Positions 8,075 to 13,162 of a stretch of 13,162 nucleotides of DNA are shown here, in pieces (the first letter of the stretch is position 1; every line of letters starts with the position of its first letter). Below the pieces are notes generated by a model. That model did not search any database and had not been told where the DNA came from. It saw nothing but the letters and a program-made list of their open reading frames with translations. The DNA is from Frankiaceae bacterium (lineage in GTDB: Bacteria > Actinomycetota > Actinomycetes > Mycobacteriales > SCTD01), in the NCBI GenBank assembly GCA_026786045.1, contig JAJAYV010000253.1:1-13162 (forward strand), given 5' to 3'. The position numbers and the translations under genes are program-made.

Positions 8075-9976
8075 ATGCAGGAGATGGCCCAGTTCTCGAT
8101 GATGCGGTCCTTCCGCAAGGACCCGACCGTCGCTGATCAGAAGCTCGCGCCGGGCACCGCGAAGCGCATCGCGCGCTTCGCAGCGCCCTACCGCCGCGAG
8201 CTGACGCTGTTCCTCGTCCTCATCGTGGCGGCGGCGTTCCTCGCCGTGCTCAACCCGCTGATCTTCATGAAGATCATTGACGACGGCATCGGCACCAACC
8301 CGCCGGAGACCGGCGACCAGGGGCTGGTCGTCGCGCTCGCGCTGCTCGTTGCGGGCCTGGCGCTCGTCGACGCCGGCCTGCAGCTGTGGTCGCGCTGGTG
8401 CTCCACGCGCATCGGCGAGGGCCTCATCTTCGACATGCGCTCGCAGGTCTACACGCACATCTCACGCATGCCGATCGCGTTCTTCACCCGCACCCAGACC
8501 GGCGCGCTCATCAGCCGGCTCAACAACGACGTGCTCGGCGCACAGCAGGCCTTCACCGGCACCCTGTCCGGCGTCGTCAGCAACGTCATCGGCGTCGTGC
8601 TCACGCTCATCGCGATGCTGGTGCTGTCGTGGCAGATCACCCTGCTGTCGCTGGTGCTGCTGCCGGTGTTCGTCATCCCGGCCAAGCTCATCGGCACCAA
8701 GCTGCAGGCCCTGACGCGCGAGTCGTACGCCCTCAACGCGCAGATGACCAACACGATGACCGAGCGCTTCAACGTGTCGGGCGCCCTGCTGGTCAAGCTG
8801 TTCGGCCGGCCGGAGGTCGAGGAGACGTCCTTCCGCGACAAGGCCGGCCGGGTCCGCGACATCGGCATCACCAGCGCGATGTACGGCCGCATCTTCTTCG
8901 TCTCGCTGACCACCGTCGCGGCGCTCGCGACCGCGATGGTCTACGGCGTCGGCGGCACGCTGGCGGCCTCCGGCAGCCTCGGCGTCGGCACCGTCGTTGC
9001 GCTCGCCGCCTACCTCACCCGGCTGTACGGACCGCTCACGGCGCTCAGCAACGTACGGGTGGACGTGATGACTGCGCTGGTCAGCTTCGAGCGGGTCTTC
9101 GAGGTGCTCGACCTCGAGCCGATGGTGGCCGAGCGGCCCGGCGCGGTGGAGCTGCCACGCGGGGCGGCCAGCATCGAGTTCGACGACGTCGTGTTCGCCT
9201 ACCCGACTGCCGAGCAGGTCTCGCTGGCCTCGCTGGAGTCGGTGGCCGTGCTCGACCAGACGCCGTCAGCCACCGTCCTGCGCGGCATCTCCTTCCGGGC
9301 CGAGCCCGGCCAGCTCGTCGCGCTGGTCGGTCCGTCCGGCGCCGGCAAGACGACCATCAGCCAGCTCGTCACGCGGATGTACGACGTCGGCAGCGGCGCG
9401 GTACGCGTCGCCGACCACGACGTGCGCGACGTGACGATGCAGTCCCTGCGCGACGCGGTCGGCGTGGTCACGCAGGACGCCCACATGTTCCACGACACGA
9501 TCCGCGCCAACCTGGGCTACGCCGCACCCGGCGCCACCGAGGAGCAGCTGTGGGCGGCGTTGGAGGCCGCGCAGGTCGGACCGCTCGTCCGCTCGCTGCC
9601 GGACGGGCTCGACACCCTCGTCGGCGACCGCGGCTACCGGCTGTCTGGCGGGGAGAAGCAGCGGATGGCCATCGCCCGGCTGCTGCTCAAGGCGCCCGGC
9701 ATTGTCGTGCTCGACGAGGCCACCGCCCACCTGGACAGCGAGTCCGAGGCGGCGGTGCAGCGCGCGCTGTCCACCGCGCTGGAGGGCCGCACCTCGCTGG
9801 TCATCGCGCACCGGCTGTCGACGGTCCGGGACGCCGACCAGATCCTCGTCGTCGAGGACGGCCGCGTCGTCGAGCACGGCCGGCACGACGAGCTGCTCGA
9901 GCAGGGCGGGCTCTACACCGAGCTCTACCGCAGGCAGTTCGCTGCGCAGGAGGACGAGCCCGCGCTCACCGACTAG
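8075..9976 (+). CDS. ABC exporter half-transporter (fused membrane and ATPase domains)
   Basis: This 633-residue protein has an ABC transporter type 1 membrane domain (about 40-335, six hydrophobic segments) fused to an ATPase domain (about 365-620). It should work as a dimer exporting a lipid, peptide or drug; the substrate is not evident. The ATPase has A-loop Tyr376, Walker A GPSGAGKTT (419-427), Q-loop Gln467, signature LSGGE (523-527), Walker B VVLDEAT with Glu548, and switch His579, so all catalytic positions are present. About 20 extra residues (379-399, starting AEQVSLASLESVAVLDQTPS) sit between the A-loop strand and Walker A; I recall a similar insert in actinobacterial relatives. 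The ATG at 8075 has GAGGGG (8062-8067) seven bases upstream; in-frame ATGs at 8084, 8099 and 8102 are alternatives. The roughly 40-residue N-terminal cytoplasmic arm is longer than in minimal exporters. No second half-transporter is adjacent, which suggests a homodimer. Confidence 0.92.
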   Translation: MQEMAQFSMMRSFRKDPTVADQKLAPGTAKRIARFAAPYRRELTLFLVLIVAAAFLAVLNPLIFMKIIDDGIGTNPPETGDQGLVVALALLVAGLALVDAGLQLWSRWCSTRIGEGLIFDMRSQVYTHISRMPIAFFTRTQTGALISRLNNDVLGAQQAFTGTLSGVVSNVIGVVLTLIAMLVLSWQITLLSLVLLPVFVIPAKLIGTKLQALTRESYALNAQMTNTMTERFNVSGALLVKLFGRPEVEETSFRDKAGRVRDIGITSAMYGRIFFVSLTTVAALATAMVYGVGGTLAASGSLGVGTVVALAAYLTRLYGPLTALSNVRVDVMTALVSFERVFEVLDLEPMVAERPGAVELPRGAASIEFDDVVFAYPTAEQVSLASLESVAVLDQTPSATVLRGISFRAEPGQLVALVGPSGAGKTTISQLVTRMYDVGSGAVRVADHDVRDVTMQSLRDAVGVVTQDAHMFHDTIRANLGYAAPGATEEQLWAALEAAQVGPLVRSLPDGLDTLVGDRGYRLSGGEKQRMAIARLLLKAPGIVVLDEATAHLDSESEAAVQRALSTALEGRTSLVIAHRLSTVRDADQILVVEDGRVVEHGRHDELLEQGGLYTELYRRQFAAQEDEPALTD

Positions 9977-9980
9977 CGGA

Positions 9981-10148
9981 TCATCCTGCGCCACCGGCGT
10001 TCTCGCCGCCCGTACCGCCCATCTCATTGTCATTGGTCATCTGCTCGGCGTCGCTGGAGGCGGGTTGCTCCGCTGGCTCCTCGATCTGGGTCGGGTCGAC
10101 CACTACGTCCGTGCCCTCGAAGACCTGCGGCTGCTCTCGTTGCGTCAT
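9981..10148 (-). CDS. Small acidic protein of unknown function, 55 residues
   Basis: An uninterrupted ATG-to-TGA frame of 55 codons fills the space between the exporter and PhoD genes. The product begins MTQREQPQVFEGTDVVVDPT and ends in a Gly-rich tail (MGGTGGENAGGAG). It has 12 acidic residues, one arginine, no lysine and no cysteine, so it is strongly acidic and probably disordered. About 80 percent of codons end in G or C. That is below the neighbours but still shows coding bias. AGGGA lies six bases before the ATG, giving an acceptable ribosome site. The stop is four bases from the convergent exporter's stop, and the start is 36 bases from the divergent PhoD start. This tight packing argues for a real gene. 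I do not recognise a family with certainty and assign no function. Confidence 0.65.
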   Translation of the reverse strand: MTQREQPQVFEGTDVVVDPTQIEEPAEQPASSDAEQMTNDNEMGGTGGENAGGAG

Positions 10149-10170
10149 GCGGCATCCCTACCCGGGGTGG

Positions 10171-10177
10171 GGAAGGA
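10171..10177 (+). promoter_or_regulatory. Ribosome binding site fixing the PhoD-like gene start
   Basis: GGAAGGA lies seven bases before the GTG at 10185. It decides the start of a frame that is otherwise open from 9702 with no good ATG. The same GGAAGGA core precedes the metallopeptidase and ferric-binding lipoprotein genes in this window. Confidence 0.75.
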
Positions 10178-10184
10178 TGACCCG

Positions 10185-11834
10185 GTGCCAGACCTGCTGC
10201 TCGGACCGATCCTGCGCCACGTCGACGAGACCTCAGCCACGGTCTGGGTGGAGACCGACGCGCCCTGCCAGGTGCAGGTGCTCGGCTGCCGCACGCCCAC
10301 CTTCACCGTCGCCGGGCACCACTTCGCGCTCGTCATCTGCCGCGGGCTCGAACCCGGGACCACAACGGCGTATGACGTCGAGCTCGACGGTCTGCGGGTC
10401 TGGCCACGGCAGGACGACCCGTACCCGGCACCGACGGTGCGGACCCGGAGCCGCGACGGGCAGGAGGCCTTCCGGCTGCTGTTCGGGTCCTGCCGGGTGA
10501 CGCGTCCGCACGAGCCGCCGTACACCTCGACCGAGGGCGAGGACGGCGTCGGCGTCGACGCGCTCCACGCCTACGGCCGGCGGATGCTGACGCAGGACGA
10601 GCCGGCCTGGCCCGACGCGTTGCTGCTGCTCGGCGACCAGGTCTACGCCGACGAGCTGTCGCCCGAGACGCTGGCCTACATCGAGCGGACGCGCGGCACC
10701 GAGCAGCCGCCGGGAGCGGGCGTCGCGGACTTCCAGGAGTACACGGTCCTGTACGAGGAGGCGTGGAGCGACCCGCTCATCCGCTGGGTGCTGTCGACCC
10801 TGCCGACGGCGATGGTCTTCGACGACCACGACGTTCACGACGACTGGAACACCTCGGCGCTCTGGCGCCGGACGATGCAGGAGAAGGACTGGTGGGCGGC
10901 CCGGATCGAGGGCGGGCTGATGAGCTACTGGCTCTACCAGCACCTGGGCAACCTGTCGCCCGCCGACCTCGAGGTGGATGAGCTGTGGGCCGCGTTGAAG
11001 GAGGTCGACGACGGCGAGGAGCTGCTGCGGGCCTACGCGCGCAAGGCGGACGGCGAGGCCGACGGCGGCAAAGGCGTGCGCTGGAGCTACCGCCGCGACT
11101 ACGGCGACGTCCGGCTGCTGGTGCTCGACTCGCGCGGCGGCCGGGTGCTCGAGACCGGCGACCGCTCGATGGTCGACGACGCCGAGTGGGCGTGGATCGT
11201 CGAGCAGACCCGCGACTGCGCGTCGCACCTGCTGCTCGCCTCCTCGCTACCGGTGCTGCTGCCGCCCGCGATCCACGGGCTGGAGGCGTGGAACGAAGCC
11301 GTCTGCGACGGTGCCTGGGGCCGGCGGTGGCGCGACTGGGGCGAGAAGATCCGCCAGGGCGCCGATCTCGAGCACTGGGCGGCCTTCGGGCAGTCGTGGG
11401 CTCGATTGATGAGGCTGGTCGAGGAAGTCGGCTCAGGGCAATGCGGCCCAGCCCCCGCGAGCATCACCTTCCTGGGCGGGGACGTGCACTTCTCCTACCT
11501 GGCGCGGGCGCACTTCGGCGACGACCGCGGCGTCACCAGCCACGTGCACCAAGCGGTGTGCTCGCCGGTGCGCAATCCGGTCAACCGGTCGGTGCAGCTC
11601 GGCGACCGCTTCGCGCGCACCGCCGCCGGCCGCGCCGTGGGTCGGCTGCTCGCCCGGTCAGCCGGCGTTCCGAAGCCGGAGACGAGCTGGCGGATAGAGC
11701 ACGGGCCGCGCTTCGCCAACAGCGTCGCCGCCCTCGAGATGGAGGGGCGTAGCGCCCTGCTGCGGCTGGAGAACACCGTTTCCGGGGACGCCGACGAACG
11801 GCTCGTCGTGGGGCTGGAGCGCCAGCTGTCCTGA
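10185..11834 (+). CDS. PhoD-like metallophosphoesterase (alkaline phosphatase D family)
   Basis: This 549-residue protein belongs to the PhoD-like metallophosphoesterase family, which hydrolyses phosphomono- or diesters using metal ions. Motifs in order are FGSCRVTRP (100-108), LLLGDQVYADE (147-157), VFDDHDVHDDWN (211-222), LLLASSLPVLLP (349-360) and FLGGDVHFSYLARA (429-442). The Asp, His and Asn residues of these blocks are the expected metal ligands. The first 85 residues look like the beta-rich N-terminal domain of PhoD proteins. The chosen GTG start leaves no signal peptide or Tat motif, whereas classical PhoD is exported through Tat, so this member is probably cytoplasmic and may act on something other than extracellular phosphate esters. 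It is transcribed away from the small acidic gene and towards the alcohol dehydrogenase gene, which ends 14 bases beyond its stop. No phosphate-starvation (Pho) box was recognised upstream. Confidence 0.9.
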   Translation: MPDLLLGPILRHVDETSATVWVETDAPCQVQVLGCRTPTFTVAGHHFALVICRGLEPGTTTAYDVELDGLRVWPRQDDPYPAPTVRTRSRDGQEAFRLLFGSCRVTRPHEPPYTSTEGEDGVGVDALHAYGRRMLTQDEPAWPDALLLLGDQVYADELSPETLAYIERTRGTEQPPGAGVADFQEYTVLYEEAWSDPLIRWVLSTLPTAMVFDDHDVHDDWNTSALWRRTMQEKDWWAARIEGGLMSYWLYQHLGNLSPADLEVDELWAALKEVDDGEELLRAYARKADGEADGGKGVRWSYRRDYGDVRLLVLDSRGGRVLETGDRSMVDDAEWAWIVEQTRDCASHLLLASSLPVLLPPAIHGLEAWNEAVCDGAWGRRWRDWGEKIRQGADLEHWAAFGQSWARLMRLVEEVGSGQCGPAPASITFLGGDVHFSYLARAHFGDDRGVTSHVHQAVCSPVRNPVNRSVQLGDRFARTAAGRAVGRLLARSAGVPKPETSWRIEHGPRFANSVAALEMEGRSALLRLENTVSGDADERLVVGLERQLS

Positions 11835-11848
11835 GGGCCGTCCGCCCG

Positions 11849-12925
11849 CTACGGGACGACGATGGTGCGTGCGCCCCTGCCCGCGGCCATGTCGGCGAAC
11901 GCGCCGTCGATCCCGTCCAGCCCGACGGTGCCACTGATGAGCGCGCCGAGGTCGAGCCGACCCTCGGCGGCGTGGGTCAGCACCTTCGGGATGTCGACCA
12001 GCGGGTTCGTCGAGCCGTAGACGCAGCCCTGGAGGGTGCGGGCGAAGTGGAACAGCTCCAGCGGGCTGAAGGACACCTGGGAGTCCTTGCCGCCGATGCC
12101 GACGACGGTCGTCATGCCGCCGCGGCGGGTGGCCGACCAGGAGCTGCGGATGGTGTCAGCCAGGCCGACGCAGTCGAAGGCGTGGTCGGCGCCGCGACGC
12201 TCCGTGAGCCCGCGGACCTGCTTGGCGAGCTCGCCGCCCGCCTCGAGGGCGTCGGTGCCGCCCATGGACATCGCGAGCGCGAGCTTCTCGGGGGAGCGGT
12301 CGACGACGATCACCTTGCCGGCGCCGGCGAGGACCGCGCCCTGGACGACCGACAGCCCGACCCCGCCGAGGCCGACGACGAGGACCGACTGGCCCGCGCG
12401 CACCTGGGCGGTGTTGAGGACCGCGCCGACGCCGGTCATGACGGCGCAGCCCACCAGGGCGGCGTGTTCGAGCGGTACCGCGTCCGGCACGGCCAGGACG
12501 GCGCGCTCGGAGACGACGGTCTCCTCGGCGAAGCCGCCGGTGGACAGGCCCGGGTAGACGTCCTGTCCCTCGACCGTTGCGTACGGCGTGCCGGCCGCGC
12601 TGCTGGAGGTCTCGCAGAGCCAGGGCTCGCCCTGCAGGCAGTACCAGCAGGTGCCGTCCGGCGGCGCCCAGCACAGCACGACCCGGTCGCCCGGGGCGCA
12701 GCTCGCGACGCCCTCGCCGACCGACACCACCGTGCCGGCCGACTCGTGCCCCAGCACGACCGGCATCGCCTGGCGCAGCGTCCCGCGGGCCAGCGACAGG
12801 TCGCTGTGGCAGACGCCGGTGGCGGCGATCCGCACCCGGACCTGGCCCGGCCCGGGCTCGGGCAGGTCGAGCTCGGCCACGCGCAGGCTCTCGCCGGGGG
12901 CGGACAGGACGGCGGCGCGGACCAC
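11849..12925 (-). CDS. Zinc-type alcohol dehydrogenase (MDR family) with altered structural-zinc site
   Basis: This 358-residue medium-chain dehydrogenase/reductase would interconvert an alcohol and aldehyde with NAD. Catalytic zinc ligands are visible at Cys39 (GVCHSD), His60-Glu61 (LGHESAG) and Cys160 (LVGCAVMTG). The nucleotide-binding fold has GLGGVG (185-190) with Asp209 at the end of the second strand, which favours NAD over NADP. The structural-zinc lobe reads DGTCWYCLQGEPWLC (90-104). Three cysteines (93, 96, 104) are kept, but the first ligand is Asp90 instead of Cys. The overall sequence resembles the class III (glutathione- or mycothiol-dependent formaldehyde) and NDMA-dependent groups, but the substrate is unknown. 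The frame runs upstream to 13048, but the GTG at 12923-12925 has GAGGAGA (12931-12937) five bases away and starts just before the first strand (VRAAVLSAPG). It diverges from the final small gene over 90 bases. Confidence 0.9.
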   Translation of the reverse strand: MVRAAVLSAPGESLRVAELDLPEPGPGQVRVRIAATGVCHSDLSLARGTLRQAMPVVLGHESAGTVVSVGEGVASCAPGDRVVLCWAPPDGTCWYCLQGEPWLCETSSSAAGTPYATVEGQDVYPGLSTGGFAEETVVSERAVLAVPDAVPLEHAALVGCAVMTGVGAVLNTAQVRAGQSVLVVGLGGVGLSVVQGAVLAGAGKVIVVDRSPEKLALAMSMGGTDALEAGGELAKQVRGLTERRGADHAFDCVGLADTIRSSWSATRRGGMTTVVGIGGKDSQVSFSPLELFHFARTLQGCVYGSTNPLVDIPKVLTHAAEGRLDLGALISGTVGLDGIDGAFADMAAGRGARTIVVP

Positions 12926-12930
12926 GAAGG

Positions 12931-12937
12931 TCTCCTC
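12931..12937 (-). promoter_or_regulatory. Ribosome binding site fixing the alcohol dehydrogenase start
   Basis: On the minus strand this reads GAGGAGA, five bases before the GTG at 12925. It supports that start over upstream in-frame starts, which would add a 41-residue extension with no family counterpart and would overlap the divergent small gene. Confidence 0.75.
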
Positions 12938-13003
12938 GGGGTGGAGGCGGGGGACGGCTGGGAGCCTACGAGTCGGGCGTCGGGGTACGGCAGGCGCACC
13001 GAC

Positions 13004-13011
13004 AAAGGAGG
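13004..13011 (+). promoter_or_regulatory. Very strong Shine-Dalgarno for the last small gene
   Basis: AAAGGAGG is close to the full complement of the 16S rRNA 3' end and lies four bases before the ATG at 13016. It is the strongest ribosome site in the window and the main argument that the small downstream frame is translated. Confidence 0.8.
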
Positions 13012-13015
13012 AACC

Positions 13016-13162
13016 ATGACCTCGCCCGACACCCCCGCCGAGACCCACGATGCCCGCGAGGGCACCGGCGACCCCGAGACCGACCCGGCCGCGGTCGGCG
13101 AGGTCAGCTTCGAGCAGCCCGACGCGGACGGCGGGGCGGTGCCCGAGGGCAGCGACACCTAG
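13016..13162 (+). CDS. Small acidic protein of unknown function, 48 residues
   Basis: This 48-residue frame starts with an ATG behind a near-perfect Shine-Dalgarno and ends at the TAG that closes the window. The product (MTSPDTPAETHDAREGTGDP, continuing with VSFEQPDADGG) has 13 acidic residues, one arginine, no lysine and no cysteine, and is rich in Pro, Gly and Thr. It should be intrinsically disordered and soluble. Nearly all codons end in G or C, matching real genes here. It diverges from the alcohol dehydrogenase gene, and I see no convincing promoter in the 90-base gap. I do not recognise a family. It resembles the 55-residue frame at 9981-10148 in size and composition but not in an alignable way. 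Confidence 0.72.
   Translation: MTSPDTPAETHDAREGTGDPETDPAAVGEVSFEQPDADGGAVPEGSDT

Noticed and set aside
6877..8118. A 413-codon minus-strand frame opposite the acyl-CoA dehydrogenase.
   Set aside because: The opposite strand encodes a full-length dehydrogenase with all signatures; the antisense product has no recognisable fold.
11839..11858. Small hairpin between the PhoD-like and alcohol dehydrogenase genes as a two-way terminator.
   Set aside because: Only a 4-bp stem plus a bulged 3-bp extension with a 3-base loop, overlapping the dehydrogenase stop; too weak to call.

Overview
The window is dense, strongly GC-biased bacterial DNA (third codon positions almost all G or C, frequent GTG starts, clear GGAGG-type ribosome sites). 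Together with the protein families seen, this points to a high-GC actinobacterium; I cannot name the genus. No tRNA, rRNA, insertion sequence, CRISPR array or phage gene was seen, and no stretch above 300 bases lacks a gene. Most of the window is ordinary chromosomal housekeeping and transport, not an obvious island.

Layout, left to right. A membrane-anchored neutral zinc metallopeptidase (64-942, minus) diverges from an ABC-F translation-factor ATPase (1061-2653, plus). Converging on the ABC-F gene is a three-gene ferric-iron uptake operon on the minus strand, transcribed from about 6450 down to 2674: lipoprotein binding protein (5390-6403), fused two-domain permease (3693-5393) and ATPase (2674-3696). 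Both internal junctions are 4-base GTGA overlaps. Just upstream of the binding-protein gene lies a 19-bp sequence at 6435-6453 matching the actinobacterial iron-box (IdeR/DtxR/DmdR) in 14 of 19 positions, next to a candidate -10 element. The operon is therefore probably repressed when iron is plentiful.

On the plus strand follow a 69-residue basic helix-turn-helix protein (6578-6787), a 16-bp imperfect hairpin (6806-6853), an acyl-CoA dehydrogenase (6901-8055) and, 19 bases on, a complete ABC exporter half-transporter (8075-9976). A 55-codon open frame on the minus strand (9981-10148), encoding a lysine-free acidic peptide, fills the gap before a PhoD-like metallophosphoesterase (10185-11834, plus). 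A zinc-type alcohol dehydrogenase (11849-12925, minus) converges on PhoD and has Asp where the first structural-zinc cysteine normally sits. A second tiny acidic protein (13016-13162, plus) with a near-perfect Shine-Dalgarno closes the window.

The only clearly cooperating set is the iron operon: the lipoprotein captures Fe(III), the permease moves it and the ATPase powers transport. The other genes look like neighbours rather than a pathway. The observations most worth following are the iron box, the two tiny acidic genes and the position of the iron operon between the ABC-F and helix-turn-helix genes.
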